DNA of 12,345 nucleotides from Archaeoglobales archaeon (GTDB lineage: Archaea; Halobacteriota; Archaeoglobi; Archaeoglobales; Archaeoglobaceae): positions 1 through 12,345 of the forward strand of contig QMZD01000014.1 in NCBI GenBank assembly GCA_003662985.1, in the 5' to 3' direction. The notes under the pieces were generated by a model. That model did no database searches, had not been told where the DNA came from, and worked only from the letters and a program-made list of their open reading frames with translations. The number at the start of each line of letters is the position of its first letter. Position 1 is the stretch's first letter. Below are positions 1-6,656 of this stretch, piece by piece. Both the position numbers and the translations under genes were made by a program.

Positions 1-1
1 A

Positions 2-172
2 ATAAGCAAGAGAATGAAAAATAAGTGGATGAAGTGGAGTGAAAGAGGAGCAGAGAATCTTGGTAATCTGCTTATGAAGATGAGGTATGAGAAAGCAATC
101 TATGAATCGTTCATCGTTGAAGTTATGAAGCTAAATAGGGATATAAGGTGGGAGGTGAATTTACACCTATGA
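2..172 (+). CDS. C-terminal part of a probable transposase (5' end outside window)
   Basis: An open frame enters from the left edge and ends at TGA 170-172, giving 56 residues. The visible part starts ISKRMKNKWMKWSERGAENL and continues with a basic and aromatic stretch ending WEVNLHL. A serine-(Lys/Arg)-Arg-Met start followed by Trp-Ser and Gly-Ala, then a basic helix, resembles the C-terminal end of DDE transposases of the ISLre2/ISH6 (UPF0236-like) type. That is pattern recognition only, because the catalytic residues lie outside the window. Whether the element is intact cannot be judged. Its right end should fall between the stop codon and cooC at 283, but I could not identify a terminal inverted repeat or target duplication. 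A different DNA-binding protein is possible. Confidence 0.5.
   Translation: MSKRMKNKWMKWSERGAENLGNLLMKMRYEKAIYESFIVEVMKLNRDIRWEVNLHL
153..168. repeat. Short inverted repeat at the end of the transposase frame
   Basis: AGGTG (153-157) and CACCT (164-168) form a 5-bp perfect stem around a 6-base loop, just before the transposase stop codon. It could be part of the element's end or a weak hairpin. A stem this short can occur by chance. Confidence 0.2.
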
Positions 173-251
173 TGGAACACGACCAAATTATTCTCCACTT
201 AACCGCTGAAGTTGCGTTAGTTCCAACATTTGCAACCCACAACAGTAAGTG

Positions 252-259
252 TTTAATAT
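252..259 (+). promoter_or_regulatory. Candidate TATA box for cooC
   Basis: TTTAATAT lies 24-31 bases upstream of the ATG at 283. Archaeal TATA boxes are centred about 26 bases upstream of the transcription start, so transcription would begin at or just before the ATG and give a leaderless mRNA. This fits the lack of a purine-rich ribosome binding site before 283. It rests on sequence pattern only. Confidence 0.35.
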
Positions 260-282
260 GCAGTACCGAAGAAGTTTGCTCC

Positions 283-1044
283 ATGGTCAAAATTGCAATC
301 TCAGGAAAGGGTGGAGTTGGTAAAACAACCCTCACAGCTATGTTGGCCTATCTTTTCGCGAAGGATGGTTATAAAGTCACAGCCATAGATTGTGATTCCT
401 CCATAAATCTCCCTACCGTTCTCGGGATAACGGAGGAGATTAAGCCAATGTCGGAGCTTGAAGAGATCATAGAGGAGAGAGTAAGGGGTCCTCTTGGTAC
501 CTTTAAATATAATCCGAAAGTTGACGACGTGTTTGAGGAGTTTTCAAAAAGAAACGAGTTTGGAGTTAGAGTGCTAGCTTTAGGGACGATTGAAAAAGGT
601 GGTGAGGGGTGCTTCTGCCCTCAAAATGCTTTTCTGAGGGCAATTTTGAGGCATGCGATATTCAGAAAGAAAGATGTTCTGCTTCTCGACATGGAGGCTG
701 GGATAGAACATCTAGGGAGGGGAACTGCAAGGGGAGTTGATTTGCTTATAGCCGTAATCGAGCCGGGTATGAGATCCGTTGAAACGTTGAAGAGAATAGA
801 GAAGCTTGCATCCGATATCGGGATAGAGAGGATTGGAGTGGTTATCAATAAATACATCGATTCTGAAGCCACAAAGAAACTTTTGGGAGAAATAGACAAG
901 GAAATTCTTGGAAAGATTGCCTACAACCAGTGTTTTATTAAGGCAGATCTCGAGAACATCCCGCCCTATGAGCTCGGATGTGAGATGGAGGCTTTTAAGG
1001 AGATTAAGAGAAGGGTTATTGACTTAATTGGAGTTGGTGATTAG
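283..1044 (+). CDS. cooC: CooC-type carbon monoxide dehydrogenase nickel-insertion ATPase
   Basis: This is a 253-residue P-loop ATPase of the MinD/Mrp class, a normal CooC length. The deviant Walker A motif GKGGVGKTT is at residues 8-16. A Cys-X-Cys pair (C110, C112, in GCFC) matches the CooC motif known for dimerisation and metal binding. The Walker B region reads DMEAGIEHLGRGTA (136-149), which is characteristic of CooC. Known CooC proteins use ATP to help insert nickel into the C-cluster of carbon monoxide dehydrogenase in the cytoplasm. The frame stays open upstream to a GTG at 148, but the ATG at 283 was chosen because MVKIAISGKGG is where the family begins and because a TATA-like box lies just before it. 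No dehydrogenase gene is in the window. The gene ends 28 bases from the convergent ubiA-family gene. Confidence 0.87.
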   Translation: MVKIAISGKGGVGKTTLTAMLAYLFAKDGYKVTAIDCDSSINLPTVLGITEEIKPMSELEEIIEERVRGPLGTFKYNPKVDDVFEEFSKRNEFGVRVLALGTIEKGGEGCFCPQNAFLRAILRHAIFRKKDVLLLDMEAGIEHLGRGTARGVDLLIAVIEPGMRSVETLKRIEKLASDIGIERIGVVINKYIDSEATKKLLGEIDKEILGKIAYNQCFIKADLENIPPYELGCEMEAFKEIKRRVIDLIGVGD

Positions 1045-1072
1045 CGATTTAGCTTAGAAAGAAGTTGATAAA

Positions 1073-1939
1073 TTAGATAAATATATCCAGGATTATTAAA
1101 CCTAGAAATATTGAGCTTACCAAGGCATTAGAGTAGAAAAATGCCAACTGAATCTTTTTCTCGTTATACCTTTCTCTTACAATGTAATGCTCAAATAAAA
1201 GTATTAATCCAATCAGAACCACTCCATAAAGGTAGATACTACCTTTTATCCAGAAAATAAGAATATAGGCTGAGATCAAATAAAAAAGGAGGTGGTTTGC
1301 AGCGGATAATATCTTTGCAACTCTCACTCCGAAATGCGCGGCAATCGAGTGAAGACCCATTCTCCTATCAAACTCGACATCCTGAAGGGCATAGATCATA
1401 TCAAAACCAGCAACCCAAAATATTAGGGCTAATCCGATCATAAATGGTATGAATTCCTTTCCAAAAATGTCTATCGAGTCAGTTATCGCTATCCATCCAC
1501 CAAGAGGGGCGAAAGCGAGATTTAAGCCGAGTACAAAGTGGGACAAGCAGGTAAACCTTTTGAGGTAAGGGTAAATCCATGCGGTGATTGCAGGAATTGG
1601 AGAGAGTACAAAGGCGGTGTGGTTTATGTGATGAGCAGAAAGAAAGTAAACGGTAAAGCCTGCAGCTGCTATTGCATATCCTTCTCCAACAGAGATCTTG
1701 CCTGAGGGAATATGTCTTCCAGCTGTTCTCGGATTCAAGGCATCTATCTCCCTGTCAATTATTCTGTTCAGGCTCATTGCAGCTGTCCTCAAGCCCGTAA
1801 AAGCCGTGAAAATTAGAATGAATGTTCTCAACTCAAACCAACCGTTTGAAGCAAGAAAGGCTCCCACATAAGCGAAGGGGAGGGCGAAGAGGGTATGTTC
1901 AATTTTTATGAAGTCGAGGTAATCCTTGAGTTTACTCAT
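1073..1939 (-). CDS. ubiA: UbiA-family prenyltransferase, probably for menaquinone synthesis
   Basis: This 288-residue polytopic membrane protein has about eight or nine hydrophobic segments, usual for UbiA enzymes. The first Asp-rich motif is NRIIDREID (58-66), followed by ALNPRTAGR. The second is LQDVEFD (185-191). These bind the Mg-polyprenyl diphosphate. The NPRT signature and the N-terminal FIKIEHTLFALPFAY separate it from archaeal lipid-type (DGGGP synthase) and heme O relatives and place it with 4-hydroxybenzoate/MqnP-type enzymes that prenylate an aromatic quinone precursor. In an archaeon with an F420H2:quinone oxidoreductase the likely product is a menaquinone precursor (inference). 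ATG 1939 was chosen over an in-frame TTG at 1957 that adds only six residues. It is transcribed divergently from the CitG-like gene. Confidence 0.83.
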   Translation of the reverse strand: MSKLKDYLDFIKIEHTLFALPFAYVGAFLASNGWFELRTFILIFTAFTGLRTAAMSLNRIIDREIDALNPRTAGRHIPSGKISVGEGYAIAAAGFTVYFLSAHHINHTAFVLSPIPAITAWIYPYLKRFTCLSHFVLGLNLAFAPLGGWIAITDSIDIFGKEFIPFMIGLALIFWVAGFDMIYALQDVEFDRRMGLHSIAAHFGVRVAKILSAANHLLFYLISAYILIFWIKGSIYLYGVVLIGLILLFEHYIVRERYNEKKIQLAFFYSNALVSSIFLGLIILDIFI

Positions 1940-1976
1940 CTTTTTGTGTTTTTCCAAGATTGAAGATTAACCTTTC

Positions 1977-1985
1977 TTTTTTAAA
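1977..1985 (-). promoter_or_regulatory. Candidate TATA box for the ubiA-family gene
   Basis: On the minus strand this reads TTTAAAAAA, centred about 42 bases upstream of ATG 1939. That would place transcription initiation near 1955, leaving a short leader. The 102-bp divergent spacer is the only place for promoters of both flanking genes. Confidence 0.35.
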
Positions 1986-2002
1986 GACGGGTTAAAACTT
2001 GT

Positions 2003-2010
2003 AAATATTA
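2003..2010 (+). promoter_or_regulatory. Candidate TATA box for the CitG-like gene
   Basis: AAATATTA lies in an AT-rich stretch about 35 bases before the ATG at 2042. Transcription would start near 2030, downstream of the most upstream in-frame ATG at 2012, which argues against 2012 as the start. TTAAAACTT at 1992-2000 is an alternative box. Confidence 0.3.
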
Positions 2011-2041
2011 AATGTTAAATGTTAAATCTCCCCAACACCAA

Positions 2042-2926
2042 ATGGTTTTCATGTTCGAAACCGAGGAAGATGCGGCAATTGCTGCGGTAATTTCGATGCT
2101 CCTTGAAGTCTCGGGAAATCCAAAGGCTGGAAATGTTGACAGAGAACATAACTTTGAAGATCTGAGATACGAGCACTTTCTTGCCTCCTCAGCCTCTTCC
2201 TTTCCCGTTTTTCTTAGAGCAACAGAATCCAGAGAAGGTTGTGGAGAACTCATCCTTAAAGCAGTCGAAAATTCTATTCGATGGCACAAAGCCCAGAACG
2301 TGCACTTCGGCGCCTTCCTTTTACTTATACCACTTCTGAAGTGCTGGAATTCAAAAACTCCAGAGGAGGCAGGAGAAAATGCGAGCTTAAGCTTAAAGGA
2401 GAGCACCTATAAAGATTCTTTAAATGTCCTTAGGGCTTTCAAACTTTCTTCAGCAAGAGTTATGGAGGCAAGAAATTTCAATCTCCTCTCGGAAGAAACC
2501 GAGATGCAGATAAAAGAAAATAAGGTTAACCTCTATTCATGGATGGAAATGGCTCCAGAGGAGAATTTAATAGCAAAGGAGCTAGTTGGAGGATTTCAGC
2601 TGAGTGTTTTAAATTCGAAGAGGATTTTTAAATTCTTTGAGGAAACAAAGGACATAAACTATGCAATTGTTCTGTGCTACCATCACCTTCTATCTGAGGT
2701 AAAAGACCCCCTTGTGATTTCAAAATTTGGGCTGGAAGTTGCTGAAGATGTGACTTACAGAGCAAAAGAGATTATAAACAGCTTATCAGGGAATCATGAG
2801 GAGGACATCAAGTTATTCAAAAAGATGGATGAAGAGTTATTGGGGAAAGGAATAAACCCTGGTACGGTGGCAGATCTGATGATCTCGTCTATATATCTTG
2901 CGTTGCTAGATGGGTTAAAGTTTTAG
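2042..2926 (+). CDS. CitG-like triphosphoribosyl-dephospho-CoA synthase homologue
   Basis: This 294-residue, mostly helical cytoplasmic protein belongs to the CitG/MdcB family (COG1767). Three family blocks are visible: EVSGNPKAGNVDREH (22-36) running into EDLRYEHFLAS (39-49); NVHFGAFLLLIPLL (86-99); and a C-terminal NPGTVADL (272-279). Bacterial members make the 2'-triphosphoribosyl-dephospho-CoA precursor of the citrate lyase or malonate decarboxylase prosthetic group. No such enzyme is encoded here. Archaeal members of this family, like the DUF447 protein next door, also occur in the tetrahydromethanopterin/methanofuran gene clusters of methylotrophs (from memory), so a role in one-carbon cofactor metabolism is more likely. 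The substrate is unknown. The start could also be ATG 2012 or 2051. 2042 was chosen because the upstream bases look like a promoter. Confidence 0.75.
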   Translation: MVFMFETEEDAAIAAVISMLLEVSGNPKAGNVDREHNFEDLRYEHFLASSASSFPVFLRATESREGCGELILKAVENSIRWHKAQNVHFGAFLLLIPLLKCWNSKTPEEAGENASLSLKESTYKDSLNVLRAFKLSSARVMEARNFNLLSEETEMQIKENKVNLYSWMEMAPEENLIAKELVGGFQLSVLNSKRIFKFFEETKDINYAIVLCYHHLLSEVKDPLVISKFGLEVAEDVTYRAKEIINSLSGNHEEDIKLFKKMDEELLGKGINPGTVADLMISSIYLALLDGLKF

Positions 2927-2934
2927 ATGGGTTA
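2907..2934 (+). repeat. 11-bp direct repeat spanning the CitG-like stop codon
   Basis: TAGATGGGTTA occurs at 2907-2917 and again at 2924-2934, with a period of 17 bases. The second copy begins with the stop codon. A related GGGTTTTAGAT follows about 20 bases later. It may be a local duplication and has no evident function. Confidence 0.4.
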
Positions 2935-2993
2935 GATAGTTTCCAGATAGGGTTTTAGATCATGTGGTGTGAATAACAAAAAAATCATAAAAC

Positions 2994-2999
2994 GGTGAT
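2994..2999 (+). promoter_or_regulatory. Ribosome binding site of the DUF447 gene
   Basis: GGTGAT lies five bases before ATG 3005 and supports that start. The 78-base gap after the CitG-like gene has no clear TATA box, so the two genes could be co-transcribed. Confidence 0.6.
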
Positions 3000-3004
3000 A
3001 GAGC

Positions 3005-3565
3005 ATGAAACTCATCGAGTTCGGATTTCAGAAAGGCATCAATGAGGTGATAGGGATTACTTTTGGAGAATGGATTAATACTGCCCCCTTAGGGATTATT
3101 GTTGACAATCCCGAAAGCGATAGGGCAAAAGTTAGACTCTATTCAAACCATACAAGAAAAAACATTGAGAGAACTAGCAGATTATGGATTAACATCATTC
3201 ACGATCCAGTTATCTTCGCAAAAGCATCTTTTGAAGACCTTGATGAGAGTTATTTTTTAAATCTTGATCCCCCAATCATAAAGGGATCTCTTGGATGGTG
3301 TAAAATGGATGCAAAACTTCGGGGAGGTTTCGCAGATCTCAGACTCTTGGATGCCAAAATTATAGAAAAGGAGATAAGGACTGTTAACAGGGGTTTCAAC
3401 GCTGTAATAGAAGCTCTCGTTCATGGAACTAGGTTTGTTTCCCTAAAAAGAGATGATCTATTAGTTAAGGTTGAATACTACCTCGATATAGCTGAGAAGT
3501 GTGGAGGAGATAGAGAAAAGCGGGCTGTGGAGATTATAAGGGAAAAATTGGGTTTAGATGTTTAA
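3005..3565 (+). CDS. DUF447 family protein (FMN-binding split-barrel fold)
   Basis: This 186-residue soluble protein matches what I recall of DUF447 (COG2457): an N-terminal beta-rich half with WINTAPLGI (23-31) and a C-terminal helical part with VNRGFNAVIEALVHGTR (127-143). Structures of this family show a flavin-reductase-like split barrel, so FMN binding is expected but not shown here. No catalytic role is established. It follows the CitG-like gene on the same strand after 78 bases. The same two families appear together in archaeal-type C1 gene clusters of methylotrophic bacteria (recalled, not checked). That suggests a shared role in H4MPT- or methanofuran-linked metabolism. The start is well supported by the ribosome binding site at 2994. 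Confidence 0.75.
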   Translation: MKLIEFGFQKGINEVIGITFGEWINTAPLGIIVDNPESDRAKVRLYSNHTRKNIERTSRLWINIIHDPVIFAKASFEDLDESYFLNLDPPIIKGSLGWCKMDAKLRGGFADLRLLDAKIIEKEIRTVNRGFNAVIEALVHGTRFVSLKRDDLLVKVEYYLDIAEKCGGDREKRAVEIIREKLGLDV

Positions 3566-3587
3566 TTTTAGGATTTTAGGTTTTAGG
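3566..3587 (+). terminator. T-rich end of the CitG-like/DUF447 unit
   Basis: Three copies of TTTTAGG (3566-3572, 3574-3580, 3581-3587) directly follow the TAA stop. Archaeal transcription ends at runs of T without needing a hairpin, so this T-rich stretch is a plausible terminator. The T runs are only four bases each, so it may be weak. Confidence 0.4.
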
Positions 3588-3610
3588 TTAAAAATAGTCA
3601 AATGTGACCG

Positions 3611-3637
3611 AAAATAAAATCAAAATAAAACTAAAAC
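3611..3637 (-). terminator. T-rich terminator downstream of fqoF
   Basis: Read on the minus strand, the bases just after the fqoF stop contain four successive TTTT runs separated by AG, A and GA (TTTTAG, TTTTA, TTTTGA, TTTTA). This is typical of archaeal T-rich termination. It would end the long fqo transcript before it meets the convergent DUF447 gene. Confidence 0.5.
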
Positions 3638-3641
3638 GATT

Positions 3642-4769
3642 TTACTCTGTGTTTTCCTTGTTTTCCTTGTTTTCCTTATTTTCCTTATTTTCCCTGTTTT
3701 TCTTCCTGTCCTCTTTGAACGCAACGCTTAGATACTCTTCGGGGATGTTTTTTATCCTCTTTTTCTTAAGCTTAGTCAACTTTTCAATAATCTCCGGATT
3801 GACTTTTGAAAAGTCAGCATATCCTTTATCCTTTATGTAATCAAGGACTTTCTTTCCAACCTCTGCTCTAACAACAACTGTCGAATAGCCAGCTTTACTG
3901 CCAACACTCCCGACACTGACGTCGGCCAGTACATTTGCAAAATCGGTACAGCTCTCACAACCATGAGGAACGATTTCATCCATCTCTTTAACAGGGAAGC
4001 TTACCTTAGAATCGGTCATCGTTGCGATGAACTTACCCTTGGTTATGTCCATCTTTACAAGCTTTTTAAGATCCACACCCTTTTGTTCCAGATACGCGCG
4101 GAGTTGATAGTAGTAAAAGTTCTCCATACAGAAAAGACCCACTACAAGGTTTATTTTATCCCTGAAAACCTTGAATTCACTCTGGAGCTTTCTTACACCG
4201 GTAACAATACACGGTGTACCTATAACCCCAACACCCTTTTTCGTAACCTCTACCGCCTTTTTCAACTCTGGAAGAACACTCGCATAGGAGTACTTCGTGC
4301 CAGTGACTCTCGTATTTTTTAGCTGGTCAACACTTCTGATGTGATATATCACAGGCCTCCATTCGTCATCTCTTCCAACAAAAAGTGCCCTGTCAATCAA
4401 TCCCATCTCCAGAGCTGATGCCATGAACTCCGTCACCATAGCTCCATCCTGACCCTTAAACCTCTTGGATTTTCCAGCTGTTAGATCGATGTAATCGCCA
4501 AGATCGTAAAGAGGGGTGTATTCCCACCTATGGCAGGCCCTTATGCAGGCACCACAATCAATGCAGTTTTCCTCCCACTCAGGAAAGTCAATCTCCTGAT
4601 TAGGAGATGAGATTATTCCACCAACGGGACATACCAATGCACAAGCAGAACAATGAGTGCAGAGGCCGGTGTCAATTACCCTCTTTTTGAGATTTAACCA
4701 CGCTTTTCCCTCTATCTTTTTTTCGGGAATTTTGACTCTCCACTCAAGGGTCTCAGTTTGTGTGCCCAT
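3642..4769 (-). CDS. fqoF: F420H2 dehydrogenase subunit FqoF (FrhB/FpoF family)
   Basis: This 375-residue flavo-iron-sulfur protein is the electron-input subunit. It takes hydride from reduced F420 at the cytoplasmic face and passes electrons to the core complex. Two N-terminal [4Fe-4S] motifs are at C37-C40-C43-C47 and C69-C72-C75-C79. The FrhB-like domain follows, with GTPC (C187), GLFC (C214), GCESC (C271, C274) and GYSTVVVR (294-301); FrhB relatives bind FAD and F420 here. The last ~23 residues are an odd hydrophilic tail ending in a KEN repeat. FpoF/FqoF proteins are usually about 340-350 residues (from memory), so this tail accounts for the extra length. It is the last gene of the operon, one base after fqoI, with GAGGGGG seven bases before ATG 4769. 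Confidence 0.93.
   Translation of the reverse strand: MGTQTETLEWRVKIPEKKIEGKAWLNLKKRVIDTGLCTHCSACALVCPVGGIISSPNQEIDFPEWEENCIDCGACIRACHRWEYTPLYDLGDYIDLTAGKSKRFKGQDGAMVTEFMASALEMGLIDRALFVGRDDEWRPVIYHIRSVDQLKNTRVTGTKYSYASVLPELKKAVEVTKKGVGVIGTPCIVTGVRKLQSEFKVFRDKINLVVGLFCMENFYYYQLRAYLEQKGVDLKKLVKMDITKGKFIATMTDSKVSFPVKEMDEIVPHGCESCTDFANVLADVSVGSVGSKAGYSTVVVRAEVGKKVLDYIKDKGYADFSKVNPEIIEKLTKLKKKRIKNIPEEYLSVAFKEDRKKNRENKENKENKENKENTE
3651..3698 (-). repeat. 9-bp tandem repeat in the 3' end of fqoF
   Basis: On the plus strand the unit is GTTTTCCTT, later ATTTTCCTT. It runs about 5.3 copies and changes only at its first base until the last partial copy (ATTTTCCCT). On the coding strand it specifies Lys-Glu-Asn units. 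In-frame arrays like this change copy number by slippage without shifting the frame. Confidence 0.9.
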
Positions 4770-4770
4770 T

Positions 4771-5514
4771 TTAACCCCCCTCTTCTGGTCTCTTAACGAG
4801 CTTCAGTATGTGCATTGGGCAGACATTCACACAAATTCCGCAACCGTAACATTTCTCCCTATCAATTTTCAAACGTCTTTCCTGCCCCACCGTTGTTATT
4901 GAGATCGCCTCAACTGGGCAGGAGTTCACGCATAATCCACATGCAAGACAGCTTTCAGGGTCAAAACACGTAGAATATTCTTTAACCTCTGCATGAGGTT
5001 CTATCTCCGGAATAAGGTTATCCATCTCTCTCGTTCTTTTCAAAATTAGGTCTCTACCCTCTACGACGTATTCAACTGTGTATTTTTCCTCCCTAATTAT
5101 CTTCGGTGGATTGACCATCCCTTCGGTTGGTGTATACATCTCCTCTAAGTCTTTGTAGACAACATCATGGATTTTTGTGGGCCTCAAAGCTGTCACTGGA
5201 CAGGTATCGACACAAAAGTGGCAGAAAATACATTTTGCATAGTCAATAGAGGGATAGTATCGATTATTGCTGGCTAACTCCATTTTTATCGCATTTGCAG
5301 GACACACGAAGGAGCATTGCCAACAACTTTTACACCTTTCAGGTGAAAAAAGGATATAACCTCTAAAATTGTCGGGAAGCTTTCTTCTCTCCCTTGGATA
5401 TTCAATCGTTATTGTTCCAGGCCTGATTGCTTCTTTAGCTCCCGTTAAAAGGGCATCTACATGCAGTTTAACGCTATCAAGCATTTTCAGTTTTGGAACC
5501 TTGATCTTTATCAT
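4771..5514 (-). CDS. fqoI: Fqo iron-sulfur subunit I with a second ferredoxin-like domain
   Basis: This 247-residue protein relays electrons from FqoF towards FqoB. The NuoI-like part has two [4Fe-4S] motifs, C61-C64-C67-C71 and C95-C98-C101-C105, after an N-terminal amphipathic stretch. A further ~85 residues add two more complete motifs, C189-C192-C195-C199 and C222-C225-C228-C232, each followed by Pro. NuoI and FpoI proteins are usually about 150-180 residues with two clusters, so the C-terminal half is an extra dicluster ferredoxin. It could bridge to FqoF or serve as a docking site for ferredoxin (inference). The start ATG at 5514 overlaps the fqoH stop by four bases. There is no sign of a frameshift. 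Confidence 0.92.
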   Translation of the reverse strand: MIKIKVPKLKMLDSVKLHVDALLTGAKEAIRPGTITIEYPRERRKLPDNFRGYILFSPERCKSCWQCSFVCPANAIKMELASNNRYYPSIDYAKCIFCHFCVDTCPVTALRPTKIHDVVYKDLEEMYTPTEGMVNPPKIIREEKYTVEYVVEGRDLILKRTREMDNLIPEIEPHAEVKEYSTCFDPESCLACGLCVNSCPVEAISITTVGQERRLKIDREKCYGCGICVNVCPMHILKLVKRPEEGG

Positions 5515-6638
5515 CCTACCACCCCAACTGTTGTCAGGTTTATGATTACACCTATCGCAAGGGAGACAAGAGAGATTTTCATTATAGTTGTCCAGCTAAC
5601 TCTCAACGCCTGGTCAAGTCTTAACCTTGCGTAAATCGATCTCAAGAATGCAAGAGAGACCATCACAGCCATCGCCTTTATGAACAACCATATCACTCCT
5701 GAGATATCTCCTAGGAGTGGAATTGCCGGCCCATTCCCTCCACCAAGGAAAAGAATGGACATTAGAAGAGAGAGAATGTACATTTTCTCGTAAGCAATCG
5801 TCATAACCAGCCCAAACATGATTCCACTGTATTCAACAAAAGGCCCAAAGGCTATCTCCTGATCCGCCTCTGGAATCTCAAAAGGAAGTCTTGAAGTGGC
5901 CATTACAGTAGTAATGAAAAAGACTAAGGCGGCAATCGGATTCAAGATTATGCCAGGAATAGCTTGTCTTTCTACTATCGTCACCATGTCTGCGGTGCCA
6001 TAGACGAGGATCATCGAAATAACAGAGATTATAAACGGAATTTCGTAGGCAAAATACATGAAAGCCTCCCTTACAGTTCCTATGTAGGCGAACCTACTGT
6101 TAGAGGCCCATCCAATGGCAACTATAAATACCGGAATCAGAGAAACTACCGCAACTGTAATTGCGAGAGAGTAAGGGCTCTTTATCCCGACTATCGTCCC
6201 GGCGGGAATGAAGAGGAGGGGTAGAAGTACTGGAATGAATATGAGAATCGGGAACTGAAGGAAGTAAAGGCGATGAGCGTCCCTATGAACTATTACTTCT
6301 TGGAAGAAATATCTCAAACCATCGGCTAAAGCCTGTATTACACCCCCAGCCCACCTCAGTACTTCGAGGGGACCTTTTCTCCACTGGATTCTCGCTGTAA
6401 GCTTCCTTTCAAACCAGATTATGAACAATAGAACTGTCAGAAGGGTCATCAAACCCGGAAAAATGAGAAGTGCAAACATAGGCTTCCAAAGAATCAGAGC
6501 AACGATGTAACCTAAAACAGGAATTTGTAGGAGAAAATCGATAACCGGTTGTATTAACGGGATTGAAACCATATTCTGCACGAAATGTTGCATTGAAATT
6601 ACATCCAAAATATCTGACACGCCAAAGAGTTCAGGCAT
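5511..6638 (-). CDS. fqoH: Fqo membrane subunit H (NuoH family)
   Basis: This 375-residue integral membrane protein with about eight or nine helices anchors the peripheral arm and forms the quinone entry site. Hallmarks in order are WFERKLTARIQWRKGP (75-90), QALADGLRYFFQE (102-114), GWASNSRFAYIGTVREA (176-192) with YEIP (198-201), FEIPEADQEIAFGPFVEYSG (253-272) and LDQALRVSW (341-349). The acidic residues of the 253-272 loop are conserved across complex I and couple quinone reduction to ion pumping. The N terminus is about 25-30 residues longer than usual for NuoH, with an extra hydrophobic stretch before the first canonical helix. GAGGTGAT at 6644-6651 supports ATG 6638. It overlaps fqoI by four bases and follows fqoD after 18. 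Confidence 0.95.
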   Translation of the reverse strand: MPELFGVSDILDVISMQHFVQNMVSIPLIQPVIDFLLQIPVLGYIVALILWKPMFALLIFPGLMTLLTVLLFIIWFERKLTARIQWRKGPLEVLRWAGGVIQALADGLRYFFQEVIVHRDAHRLYFLQFPILIFIPVLLPLLFIPAGTIVGIKSPYSLAITVAVVSLIPVFIVAIGWASNSRFAYIGTVREAFMYFAYEIPFIISVISMILVYGTADMVTIVERQAIPGIILNPIAALVFFITTVMATSRLPFEIPEADQEIAFGPFVEYSGIMFGLVMTIAYEKMYILSLLMSILFLGGGNGPAIPLLGDISGVIWLFIKAMAVMVSLAFLRSIYARLRLDQALRVSWTTIMKISLVSLAIGVIINLTTVGVVG

Positions 6639-6656
6639 CTTCTATCACCTCGAAAA

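Noticed and set aside
148..282. N-terminal extension of CooC starting at GTG 148
   Set aside because: The extra 45 residues have no family counterpart and overlap the transposase end. The CooC P-loop start is at ATG 283, with a TATA-like box just before it.
123..335. Small minus-strand open frame across the transposase/cooC junction
   Set aside because: It is antisense to the cooC P-loop and has no recognisable motif. Its existence is explained by codon structure of the opposite strand.
3651..3698. Possible CRISPR-like array
   Set aside because: The units are 9 bp with no spacers and lie in frame inside a gene. It is a simple coding minisatellite.
3604..3840. Plus-strand Phe/Leu/Ser-rich open frame resembling a signal or membrane peptide
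   Set aside because: It is the reverse reading of the fqoF KEN repeat (SLF repeats) and the rest of the fqoF 3' end.
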